Positions 42,358 through 49,529 of a stretch of 55,644 nt of DNA are shown here, piece by piece (within the stretch, counting starts at the first letter, position 1; every line of letters begins with the position of its first letter). The stretch comes from DATLYH01 sp035575035. GTDB lineage: Bacteria; Planctomycetota; Planctomycetia; Gemmatales; Gemmataceae. Both the position numbers and the translations under genes were made by a program. Under the pieces are notes generated by a model. That model did no database searches. It was not told the origin of the DNA and worked only from the letters and a program-made list of their open reading frames with translations. The stretch covers positions 1 through 55,644 of the forward strand of contig DATLYH010000401.1 in NCBI GenBank assembly GCA_035575035.1, in the 5' to 3' direction.

Positions 42358-43806
42358 CTACCCCTTCGCAAAGAGCGCCTTGATCGGCTGCCCCTTGCCG
42401 TCCTCGGTGACGTAGAACGGCCGCTTCTCGACCTCGAAGGCGGTGCGCGGCGAGATCCCCATTGCCGCCAGGATGGTCGCGTGCAGGTCGGGAATGGTGA
42501 CCGGGTTCTTGGTCACCAGCAGCGGCCGCTCGGGGGCCGTCTCGCCGTAGAGGAACCCTTTCTTCATGCCGCCGCCGAACAGGACCACCGAGCTTGAGCC
42601 GGTGAAGTGCCGGTGCAGGCCGTAGTGGATCATCTGCTTCATCACGTCGGTCTTGGCCCGCGACTGGTCCTTGGCCGTGCTGCCAGGGACTCCTTCAATC
42701 ATCATGTCGCGGCTGAACTCGGTGGCGATGATCACCAGTGTCCGGTCAAGCAGGCCGCGCTCCTCCAGGTCGAGGATCAATTGCGCGATGGGCCGGTCGA
42801 TCTCCTGCTTCATCCGCTGGACGGTGGTGTGGCCGTTCTCGTGGGTGTCCCAGTGGAGGAACGGAACGTACTCGGTCGTGACCTCGATGAAGCGGGCGCC
42901 GGCCTCGGTCAGCCGACGGGCCAGCAGACAGCCGAGGCCGAACCGGCCGGTGTTGTACTTCTCGAAAATCTCCTTCGGTTCCTTGGTCAGATCAAAGGCG
43001 TCGCGCTCCTTGGAGCTGAGCAGCCGATGGGCGTTGTCGATCGCCCGTAGCATCGACTCGTGATGGTAGTCGCTGGCCAGCTCGCCGACCGGACTGCGCT
43101 TGAGCAACTCCTTGAGCTTCCGCTGGCGGGCCTCGAAGCGGCCGGGGGTCATCCCCTTGGGCGGGCGGACGGCAGCGACGGCATCGGTCGGGTACGGCAG
43201 GTTGAACGGGCCGTACTCGGTGCCGAAGAAGCCGCCGGTGGTGAACGCCTTCAGCTCCTCGGACTCGCCGATTCCTTCGAGCCGCTGGCCGATGTTGATG
43301 AAGGCGGGGATGGCCGGGTTGTTGGGGCCGCGGACCCGGGCGATCCAGGAGCCGAGGTGCGGGCAGGCCACCGTCTGTGGCGGAACGTAGCCGGTGTGCC
43401 AGTGGTACTGGTGCCGCGAGTGAAGGATGTGGCCCAGATCGGCGACCACGTGCGAGCGGATGAGCGTTGCCCGGTCCATGACCCGGGCAATGTTTTCCAG
43501 CCCCTGCGAGATCTTGATGTTATCCACGACCGTGTCGATGGCCGGGAAAGTGCAGAGGATCTTCTCCGCCGGGACGCCGACCTCGAACGGGGTGTAGCGC
43601 TTGGGGTCGAAGGTCTCGGGCGACGCCATGCCGCCGGCCATCCAGAGCAGGATGCAGGTGTCGGCAGTGGGCCGAGGGTGTTCGACCTTCTCGGCGGCCC
43701 CAAGCGGCCGCGGCGCGCCGCCGGCCAGGGTTGTCAGGGCGGCGGCCGTCATGCCGCGGAGGAAGTCACGACGGGTGAGGTTGGTTGTGAGCTGAGTGGC
43801 CGTCAT
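42358..43806 (-). CDS. DUF1501 Tat-exported protein
   Basis: A 482-residue DUF1501 protein of the alkaline-phosphatase-like fold with a twin-arginine leader (TRRDFLRGMTAAALTTLAGG). Family segments are CILLWMAGGMASPETFDPK, LENIARVMDRATLIRSHV, GYVPPQTVACPHLGSWIARV, FGLGCLLARRLTEAGARFIEVT, WDTHENGHTTVQRMK and LVIIATEFSRD. In planctomycetes such genes usually sit next to DUF1549/DUF1553 partners and are thought to act together outside the cytoplasm; the reaction is unknown. The ATG at 43806 follows a GAGGAG site. An in-frame extension to 44112 is rejected because it reads through the DUF5615 remnant. The partner gene at 45193 is separated by a 1.4-kb island. Confidence 0.9.
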   Translation of the reverse strand: MTATQLTTNLTRRDFLRGMTAAALTTLAGGAPRPLGAAEKVEHPRPTADTCILLWMAGGMASPETFDPKRYTPFEVGVPAEKILCTFPAIDTVVDNIKISQGLENIARVMDRATLIRSHVVADLGHILHSRHQYHWHTGYVPPQTVACPHLGSWIARVRGPNNPAIPAFINIGQRLEGIGESEELKAFTTGGFFGTEYGPFNLPYPTDAVAAVRPPKGMTPGRFEARQRKLKELLKRSPVGELASDYHHESMLRAIDNAHRLLSSKERDAFDLTKEPKEIFEKYNTGRFGLGCLLARRLTEAGARFIEVTTEYVPFLHWDTHENGHTTVQRMKQEIDRPIAQLILDLEERGLLDRTLVIIATEFSRDMMIEGVPGSTAKDQSRAKTDVMKQMIHYGLHRHFTGSSSVVLFGGGMKKGFLYGETAPERPLLVTKNPVTIPDLHATILAAMGISPRTAFEVEKRPFYVTEDGKGQPIKALFAKG

Positions 43807-43823
43807 TGTTTTTCTCCTCAGCC

Positions 43824-44184
43824 TCAGAGAGGGAGGAACTGTACCAAGCCATCCCACTCGTGTTGTTCGCTGCACAGGATCAAGATCAGAATCTCTTCGA
43901 TCATCCGCCCGATTTGCTCTGGACGGTCGCGGATAACGAACACACCAGGCATCGGTAGCCCAGCTGCCACGCGATCCCGGGCAAATCGCGGCATCGTCTT
44001 TCGGTCCTGCGTCACCAGAATCCGGCCCTCTGCGGCGGCCCATTCCCCATTCAAGGACTCGTGGATCCATTGCCGTGCGCAGTCCGGCGTCCTGGGCCCG
44101 CACGATATCCAATTCCGGCAGACGTCAGCGCAATGCTCGGTAGAACTTGCCGTTGACGTCCGCGTCCGTGGCTAGCCGGAGCCT
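43824..44184 (-). pseudogene. DUF5615 (PIN-like) toxin gene, inactivated
   Basis: Three pieces of one DUF5615-type protein are readable in order on the minus strand: RLATDADVNGKFYRALR, then RLPELDIVRAQDAGLRTAMDPRVLEW, then WAAAEGRILVTQDRKTMPRFARDRVAAGLPMPGVFVIRDR to the end LVQFLPL. The first two are in the same frame but split by a TGA at 44125-44127. The second and third are out of frame because a 7-bp unit is tandemly duplicated (44039-44045 and 44046-44052). No start codon is visible before RLATD. Intact members pair with DUF433 proteins, as here. I infer a dead toxin-like gene; its last 231 bp could still be translated from an internal ATG. Confidence 0.82.
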
Positions 44185-44530
44185 CGCGCTTCTCCAGCAA
44201 AGCTTTCCGGCGCAACAACTCCTCCTTGAACCCTGGCCGAGGGGGCTGTGCTGCTTCAATCTCCCGACGCACTGCTTCCGCCCCTTCGTCCTGCTCACGG
44301 AGGTAGGCCTCAACCTCCTCCCTGTGAGCCAAGTAGTAGCCAATCAGCGTGTAGACGTCTGATAGGCCAAGGATGTCGAACGACTCAACGATTTCCTCCG
44401 GCGTGGCGCCCGCCTTGTAATGCTCTACGATGCGCTCAAGAGGGAGGCCCGATCCGATCACGCGATAAACGCCGTCCTCCGAACGGATCAACGGCACGAG
44501 ACGCGGCGCAAGATCGAGCGTGATTGCCAT
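44051..44530 (-). CDS. DUF433 antitoxin-like protein
   Basis: A 159-residue protein whose first ~80 residues are a DUF433 domain: LVPLIRSEDGVYRVIGSGLPLERIVEHYKAGATPEEIVESFDILGLSDVYTLIGYYLAHREEVEAYL. These winged-helix-like proteins are usually antitoxins or repressors partnered with a DUF5615 PIN-like toxin, whose remnant lies directly downstream. The ATG at 44530 has an AAGGAAG site; a Met eight codons upstream overlaps that site. The C-terminal ~50 residues are overlap-derived low-complexity sequence that crosses the pseudogene. With its toxin dead, the protein may be a leftover or have another target. Confidence 0.8.
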   Translation of the reverse strand: MAITLDLAPRLVPLIRSEDGVYRVIGSGLPLERIVEHYKAGATPEEIVESFDILGLSDVYTLIGYYLAHREEVEAYLREQDEGAEAVRREIEAAQPPRPGFKEELLRRKALLEKREAPASHGRGRQRQVLPSIALTSAGIGYRAGPGRRTAHGNGSTSP

Positions 44531-44552
44531 GAGCTTCTTCCTTTCCAACTCC

Positions 44553-44660
44553 ATTCTACCGGATCAGCTGAAACTCCGGTAGCATGACCACGACCCAGAG
44601 GAGGTCGGCCAGTCCCTCGGCGGTCGGCGGCGAGCCGAGGACTTCGCGGGCGGCGGCCAG
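44553..44660 (-). pseudogene. Duplicated 3' end of a DUF1549/DUF1553 gene
   Basis: This 108-bp stretch is about 94 percent identical by eye to 45190-45297, the 3' end of the intact DUF1549/DUF1553 gene. It encodes EVLGSPPTAEGLADLLWVV and MLPEFQLIR followed by a stop. The differences include conservative residue changes (Ile to Val), so it may come from a paralog or an older copy. Similarity stops abruptly near 44661. The two copies bracket the small genes at 44738 and 44935. Confidence 0.85.
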
Positions 44661-44737
44661 CCTGGGACTCATCAATCGTTCGCTCGCGGTTGACTGGGTA
44701 TCTCCGGGCTATCCCCCACCGATTCGGTTTGCCAGAA

Positions 44738-44938
44738 TCATACTATTTCGATGCGGTGGGCAGTGATCCAGATATCAATCTGTTCAAACCGCCCTTTGAG
44801 GGTTTCCTTGATCTGCCGCATGGTCTGCCAGTTCTCCGGCGTGTCTTCCACGTCCAGCCGAATGCGAATCAACTGATCGGAGTAAACGGTACTCTGGTAC
44901 AGCCATCGGCCGCGAATTACGACGGAATCTGTGCTCAA
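44738..44938 (-). CDS. Small hypothetical protein, second of a coupled pair
   Basis: A 66-residue protein starting at TTG: STDSVVIRGRWLYQSTVYSD, then RIRLDVEDTPENWQTMRQIKETLKGRFEQIDIWITAHRIEIV. The mixed beta-alpha-beta look and the absence of membrane segments suggest a small soluble domain. Its TTG start overlaps the TGA stop of the gene upstream (TTGA), which favours translational coupling. No family is recognised. Position beside a DUF433/DUF5615 pair and inside a bracketed insertion suggests a toxin-antitoxin-like or element-borne role; that is inference. Confidence 0.6.
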   Translation of the reverse strand: MSTDSVVIRGRWLYQSTVYSDQLIRIRLDVEDTPENWQTMRQIKETLKGRFEQIDIWITAHRIEIV

Positions 44939-45147
44939 GGATTTCGAACCTGATCATGGGCATCCTTCACCTCGGCATCCGTGGCTCGGCGATAGCCGAT
45001 GTGCTGGTCCTCGAGTACTTTCAGGGCTGCCAGGGGAACCTGATAAACTTCACCGGGCAGACTGCTGATCTGGGAGCGCGTTGCCAGCTCATAGAAACCA
45101 CGCACCCGCTCCTCCTGGGTCAGGAATTTGATGTAAATCGTATGCAT
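44935..45147 (-). CDS. Small hypothetical protein, first of a coupled pair
   Basis: A 70-residue protein: MHTIYIKFLTQEERVRGFYE, LATRSQISSLPGEVYQVP, then ALKVLEDQHIGYRRATDAEVKDAHDQVRNP. A GGGGAGG site 6 bases before the ATG at 45147 supports the start. It overlaps the next small gene by 4 bp. It begins 45 bp after the DUF1549/DUF1553 stop. Function unknown; the coupled pair of very small genes is the layout of a two-component module such as toxin and antitoxin. Confidence 0.65.
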   Translation of the reverse strand: MHTIYIKFLTQEERVRGFYELATRSQISSLPGEVYQVPLAALKVLEDQHIGYRRATDAEVKDAHDQVRNP

Positions 45148-45192
45148 CGACGAACCTCCCCTGCGAGAGAGCAGCTCCTTTCACAACCGATT

Positions 45193-47112
45193 CTACCGGA
45201 TCAGCTGAAACTCCGGTAGCATGACCACGATCCAGAGGAGGTCGGCCAGTCCCTCGGCGGTCGGCGGCGAGCCGAGGATATCGCAGGCGACGGCCCGTTC
45301 CTCGGCCGTGGGACGGCGACACAACGCCCGCAAGTAAATCTCCTCGACCCGTTGTTCGGGCGTCGCCTTGGGATTGGCCTTCAGCAGGTTGGCGGCGCCG
45401 CGGGCTAGGAGGTCGGCCAGGATCTGCCCGTTGGACAGGTCGAGCGCTTGCAGCGTGGTCAACTGGTCGGGGCGGGTGGTGACCACCTGCTCGCGGTTGG
45501 GCCGGCCCAACGAACGCATCAGGGCGTCGGCATTCACCAGCGACGCCCGGAGGAAGCGGCGCTCCTCCGGCACCGACTCGGCGAAGGCCGGCAGCTGCAC
45601 GGGGGCAGCCGGCTTGGTCGGCCCGGTCCGCGTCAACATCCAGACGGCGTCCATGAACTGCTCGGCCGTCATCCGCTTTAGCTCCGGTCCCCGGAAAATG
45701 TACTCCTCCCCGGAGGGTTCCTTCGGAATCGGCACGACCCGCGAACGGTACGCGCGGGACGTGACGATGTGCTCGATCAACTTCTTCAGGTCGTACTGTT
45801 GGTCCGCCAAATAGGTCGCCAGGTAATCGAGCAGGTCCTCCGACCAGGGCCGGCCGGCCATTGCATCCACCGGATGGACGATACCGCGGCCCATGAGTCG
45901 ATGCCAGATGCGGTTGGCGATCGTCCGGGTGAACCGGCCGTTCTCCGGGTGCGTCACCAGCCGGGCGAGTTGCTCCAGCCGCTCGGCCTTCGGCCGGCTC
46001 GCATCAATATCGCCCAACTCAGGGAAGAGGAAGCGCGGGCGGGCCTGCTTGCCGGTCGGCTTGTCGCAGCGGTGGACCTCCAGCGGTTGGTCGGCGATGA
46101 CAGCGGCCATGCTGTAGGCATCGTCGAGCTTCCAGTGATCAATGAAGCTATCGTGGCAGGAGGCGCATTTCAGGTTGACGCCGAAGAACACCTGGGCCAC
46201 GTTCTGCGCGAACTGCAATTCCGGCACCTGGCTGGCGTTGACATTGCCGCGCCACTTGATCCCCTTGATAAAGCCCTCTGCCTCGGGCGTCGGGCTGATC
46301 AGCTCGCGGACAAACTGGTCATAGGGTTTGTTTTCCAGCAACGAGCGGTAGAGCCAGGTCGTGATCTGTTTGCGGCCGCCGTCGATGTAGCCGGTCCCCG
46401 CGTAATCGTTGCGGAGCAGGTCGTTCCAGAAGGTCAGCCAGTGCTCGGCATAAGCCCGCCGGTCGTCCAGCAGCCGCCGGGCCAGCCGCCGGTCCCGGTC
46501 CGAGGTGTCGTCCTTTCGGAAGGCGTCCACTTCCGCGGGGGTCGGGAGCAAACCGATCACGTCAAGGTAAAGCCGGCGGATGAACGCCACGTCATCAAGC
46601 GGCTCGGGGGGCGAAATCCGGTGCTGGGCATAGTAAGCGTCAAGGAGACGGTCGATGGGATGGTCGTTGCCGTTGCGGGGCGGGGGGAGCGTCGGTCGGC
46701 GCGGCTTCAGCGGCGCGACATAAGCGGTGACCTTGAAGGTGAATCCCGGTTCCCAGGGGAGTCCCGCGTCGATCCATGCCCGAAGCAGCTCGATCTCGCG
46801 GGCCGAAAGCGCTTCCCCCTTGGGCGGCATGCGGACCTCCGGATCCCTACTGGTGATCCGCCGGACCAACTCACTCGCGCCACTCTTGCCCGGGACGACC
46901 ACCTTGCTCTTGAGGAGGTCTTCCCGGGTGTCGAACGAGACCGATCCCTTGTACTTGCCATTGGTGTGGCACTCGGCGCAGCGGGCCTTGAGGAGCGGGA
47001 CAATATCATGGGCGAAATCGACCTTCTTCACCGGCTCCGCGCGGGCCGGCTCGGCGGCGATGGCAGTCTGGACCGCAAAGACAAGGAACAGGTAAGCCAG
47101 GATACTTCGCAT
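45193..47112 (-). CDS. DUF1549/DUF1553 exported protein with cytochrome-like domain
   Basis: A 639-residue planctomycete-type protein. A signal peptide (MRSILAYLFLVFAVQTAIAAEP) is followed by a small cytochrome-c-like domain with the heme motif CAECH and a MPPKGEALSAREIELLRAWIDAGLPW end. DUF1549 comes next (DAYYAQHRISPPEPLDDVAFIRRLYLDVIGLLPTPAEVDAF, WLTFWNDLLRNDYAGTGYIDGGR, FGVNLKCASCHDSFIDHWKLDD), then DUF1553 (RFTRTIANRIWHRLMGRGIVHPVDAM, LLDYLATYL, LKRMTAEQFMDAVWML, ALDLSNGQILADLLARGA, YLRALCRRPTAEERAV). The gene normally pairs with DUF1501, here 1.4 kb downstream beyond an island. The ATG at 47112 has an AAGGA site; the longer open frame upstream is non-coding. Its last ~105 bp are duplicated at 44553-44660. 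Confidence 0.92.
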   Translation of the reverse strand: MRSILAYLFLVFAVQTAIAAEPARAEPVKKVDFAHDIVPLLKARCAECHTNGKYKGSVSFDTREDLLKSKVVVPGKSGASELVRRITSRDPEVRMPPKGEALSAREIELLRAWIDAGLPWEPGFTFKVTAYVAPLKPRRPTLPPPRNGNDHPIDRLLDAYYAQHRISPPEPLDDVAFIRRLYLDVIGLLPTPAEVDAFRKDDTSDRDRRLARRLLDDRRAYAEHWLTFWNDLLRNDYAGTGYIDGGRKQITTWLYRSLLENKPYDQFVRELISPTPEAEGFIKGIKWRGNVNASQVPELQFAQNVAQVFFGVNLKCASCHDSFIDHWKLDDAYSMAAVIADQPLEVHRCDKPTGKQARPRFLFPELGDIDASRPKAERLEQLARLVTHPENGRFTRTIANRIWHRLMGRGIVHPVDAMAGRPWSEDLLDYLATYLADQQYDLKKLIEHIVTSRAYRSRVVPIPKEPSGEEYIFRGPELKRMTAEQFMDAVWMLTRTGPTKPAAPVQLPAFAESVPEERRFLRASLVNADALMRSLGRPNREQVVTTRPDQLTTLQALDLSNGQILADLLARGAANLLKANPKATPEQRVEEIYLRALCRRPTAEERAVACDILGSPPTAEGLADLLWIVVMLPEFQLIR

Positions 47113-47592
47113 GGGCTGAATCCTTGGTGGGAGGGCAACAGCATGGAGACGTGTCCGGGCGGCAGGGCCGCAAGCTCCTCTTGACCAGCCCGTCCACAAT
47201 CGCAGGTTTGTCTGATCATAATCAGTAGTCGGCGAATCTACCAGTCCTCGGCCGATCAGGGATGCAGTTCCATGGCAGAGCATCCGGGGCCGCTCCCCAA
47301 GACGGGGATGGCTCTGATCTTGCATGGCTCGACGTGGTTGAAAGAGCCTGGCGGATGACGCAGGCAGTGCCATTGCACCTAGGTCCAGCAGGGCGATATA
47401 GTGGAAGGTGAAGTGAGCGTCGTGTGGATGCCGACCTTCGCTGGGGATTCGACTCCGGCTCACCGTCTTGAGCAACCGTCCGGGGCTGAGGATGGGCCGG
47501 TTGTTAGGTATCCGGCCCTGAATCGTCTGGTAAAGTAGACCACTCGCGGTGGTGTTTCCTCCCGTCCCGGGGCGGGAGTGGATAGAACCTGT
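47113..47592. other. Divergent intergenic region DUF1549/DUF1553 / ECF sigma
   Basis: 480 bp between divergent genes. The only feature seen is a short inverted repeat, ctgat-cata-atcag, near 47212. No coding frame with family character and no clear promoter was found. It may hold an ECF-type autoregulatory promoter, whose consensus I cannot know. Confidence 0.45.
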
Positions 47593-48138
47593 ATGAATCC
47601 AAGTCCGCCATCGGCCGATACGCAGCACGCGGACTTCGAGGCTTTGTACCAACGGCATAGCCGCGAAGTGTGGGCGCTCGCCTACGCCCGCTGGATGAAC
47701 GCCGACACGGCGATGGACATCACCCAGGAGGCGTTCCTCCGGCTGTGGAAGCAGTGGGAGAGTGGGGAGAAGATTCTGAATCCGCGGGCCTGGCTGCTAC
47801 GGGTGGCTCGCAACCTGGCGGAAGATCACGCCAAGAGCGCCTTCTGCCGCAACGGCACCTATCCTCCCCAGACAATGAACGGCGTCCGGTCGAACGCCCC
47901 GCTCCCGCTGGAACGTCTGGAACGGGAAGAAACCTTCGCGCAGCTGCGCCGGGTGCTGGGACAACTTTCTAACGCCGACCGCGAGATCCTGACTTTGCGG
48001 TATGCCCTGGACTATACTACCGAGGAAATCGCCGAGACGTTGGGGATCAACGACACGGCCGTACATATGCGGCTGAGCCGGGCGCGGCAGCGTCTGGCCG
48101 AGCGCCTGAAGGCCCAGGGAGTGGGACAGGTCCCCTGA
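47593..48138 (+). CDS. ECF-type RNA polymerase sigma factor
   Basis: A 181-residue sigma factor of the extracytoplasmic-function class. Region 2 (about 12-85) is seen in FEALYQRHSREVWALAYAR, MDITQEAFLRLWKQW and NPRAWLLRVARNLAEDHAK. Region 4 (about 115-170) is seen in LGQLSNADREILTLRYALDYTTEEIAETLGINDTAVHMRLSRARQRL, a standard helix-turn-helix for the -35 element. The start is either ATG 47593 or an in-frame GTG at 47578, both downstream of a GGGGCGGGAG stretch. A small one-helix membrane protein encoded 53 bp downstream is the probable anti-sigma factor, and a PDZ protein follows. Confidence 0.9.
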   Translation: MNPSPPSADTQHADFEALYQRHSREVWALAYARWMNADTAMDITQEAFLRLWKQWESGEKILNPRAWLLRVARNLAEDHAKSAFCRNGTYPPQTMNGVRSNAPLPLERLEREETFAQLRRVLGQLSNADREILTLRYALDYTTEEIAETLGINDTAVHMRLSRARQRLAERLKAQGVGQVP

Positions 48139-48191
48139 GTCCGGCCGGGCCTTTGCCCCGGTCGTCGGGCCGAGGTTGGGTTGGTACCATC

Positions 48192-48596
48192 ATGAATCTT
48201 ACGGATCGACCGCTTTTTGATAGGGCCGAGTCTGGCCGTCCTGGGGAAGTGGACGACCTGCTCCGCGCCTTCTTCCAAGCAGAAATGCCGCGGCCCTGGC
48301 CGGCCTGTCCGGAGTTGCCGGCCCGGGCCTTGTCCTTTCGACCGATCCCCGAGCGAGCGGGACGGATGATGACCCGCAGCCGCTTCGCGCTGGCTGCCTC
48401 GGTCGGGTTGCTGCTGGCTGGCCTGGCGGCGCTGGGCGGCAAGTTTTCCGGCAGCCCGGAGACACTTGGCGGCCCGGCCGGACCACCCACCGCTAGCCGC
48501 GTGAAACCTTACGGCAGTAATCAGGTGGACCTGAAAGAGATGTTGATCCAGGAACAGGACGGCACGAGCTACAAAGTTATCGTCTCACCCCGGTGA
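48192..48596 (+). CDS. Probable anti-sigma factor, single-pass membrane protein
   Basis: A 134-residue protein starting at ATG 48192. The first ~60 residues are cytoplasmic and contain EVDDLLRAFFQAEMPRPWPACP, one membrane helix follows (RFALAASVGLLLAGLAALGG), and the C-terminal ~45 residues should be outside. This layout and the position right after an ECF sigma gene suggest an anti-sigma factor, though no HxxxCxxC zinc motif is present. A PDZ-domain protein encoded 42 bp downstream completes the likely operon. Confidence in the gene is high; the role is inferred from context. Confidence 0.72.
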   Translation: MNLTDRPLFDRAESGRPGEVDDLLRAFFQAEMPRPWPACPELPARALSFRPIPERAGRMMTRSRFALAASVGLLLAGLAALGGKFSGSPETLGGPAGPPTASRVKPYGSNQVDLKEMLIQEQDGTSYKVIVSPR

Positions 48597-48638
48597 GAGC
48601 AGGGTCTTCCGTTGCCCTGCTGATGGAGTGGAACGCCC

Positions 48639-49361
48639 TTGAGAGCCCACTACACTTTGACTCTGGCCCTGCTGCTTGCCCTGGCCCCCCTCGGTGCGGC
48701 TGCCCCGCAACCGGACCTCCCCACAAGCGAAGAAGGGACTTATCTGGGAATTCTCTTTAGCGCGGTGCCGGCGGCGCGCTACGCTCAGTTGCCCAACCTG
48801 CCACGCAACCGCGGAGTGCTGATCACGCATGTCCTGCCTGATTCACCGGCGGCAGCTGCCGACCTGCAACGCGACGATGTGCTGGTCGGTTACGACGCCG
48901 AGCAGATCCGCGACGGCGAGCACCTGGCGCGGCTGATCCGCGCCGACAAGGTCGGCCGCAAGGTCAAGCTGACGTTTCTCCGCGCCGGCCGTGAGATGAC
49001 CGCCGCGGTCACCCTGGCGTCGGGGCCGATGCTCCAGCTCGCTCCAGCGGTCAAGGCTGCCGGGCAGGAGGCTGAGGTGCCGCGGTCGGCTGCCAAGCAG
49101 GGCAGCCCGCCAGTGGTCAGCGTGGCGGCCACCCCCTTGGCCGACGGCAACGTGCGGCTGACGATCGAGTACTACCAAGAGCACACCGGCCGGGTCCGCA
49201 AAGTGACCTGCTCCGGCAGCCCGGCCGAGATCGACCGCGAGCTGCAGCGGCTGCCTACCCGCATCCAGGACCTGACGCGCGTCGCCCTCGACCGCATGCG
49301 CGCCCTGGAATTGCACAAAGGAGTTCGATCGACCTCCTCGGCCCCGGTGAAACAGCGCTAA
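48639..49361 (+). CDS. Exported PDZ-domain protein
   Basis: A 240-residue protein starting at TTG, with a signal peptide (LTLALLLALAPLGAAAPQ) and a single PDZ domain (about 30-130): GVLITHVLPDSPAAAADLQRDDVLVGYDAEQIRDGEHLARLI, then KVKLTFLRAGREMTAAVTL. The rest has no protease triad, so it is a binding or regulatory module rather than a DegP-type protease. As the third gene of the sigma/anti-sigma cluster it may sense envelope state or guide proteolysis of the anti-sigma factor; this is inferred. A GGAG site lies 11-12 bases upstream. Confidence 0.8.
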   Translation: MRAHYTLTLALLLALAPLGAAAPQPDLPTSEEGTYLGILFSAVPAARYAQLPNLPRNRGVLITHVLPDSPAAAADLQRDDVLVGYDAEQIRDGEHLARLIRADKVGRKVKLTFLRAGREMTAAVTLASGPMLQLAPAVKAAGQEAEVPRSAAKQGSPPVVSVAATPLADGNVRLTIEYYQEHTGRVRKVTCSGSPAEIDRELQRLPTRIQDLTRVALDRMRALELHKGVRSTSSAPVKQR

Positions 49362-49529
49362 GGCACGATCCATGGCCCCGTTGTGCCATCATCATCGTCG
49401 GTCCCTGCGTCAGGAAGGGCCATGTCGCGCTGCTGCCCGGCTGCTGACCTCGACCTGGCTGGCGACGGACGACCACTGGCACCAACACGGGCTGCCAGGG
49501 ATCGATGCGTAAGCCGGGAGCTTTTACCG

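Noticed and set aside
43824..44184. Programmed frameshift in the DUF5615 gene
   Set aside because: The frame change comes from a 7-bp tandem duplication, and a separate in-frame stop is present with no slippery sequence, so decay is the simpler reading.
47113..47658. 182-codon extension of the DUF1549/DUF1553 gene
   Set aside because: It removes the signal peptide from the N-terminus and has no coding character; the ATG at 47112 begins a proper signal sequence.
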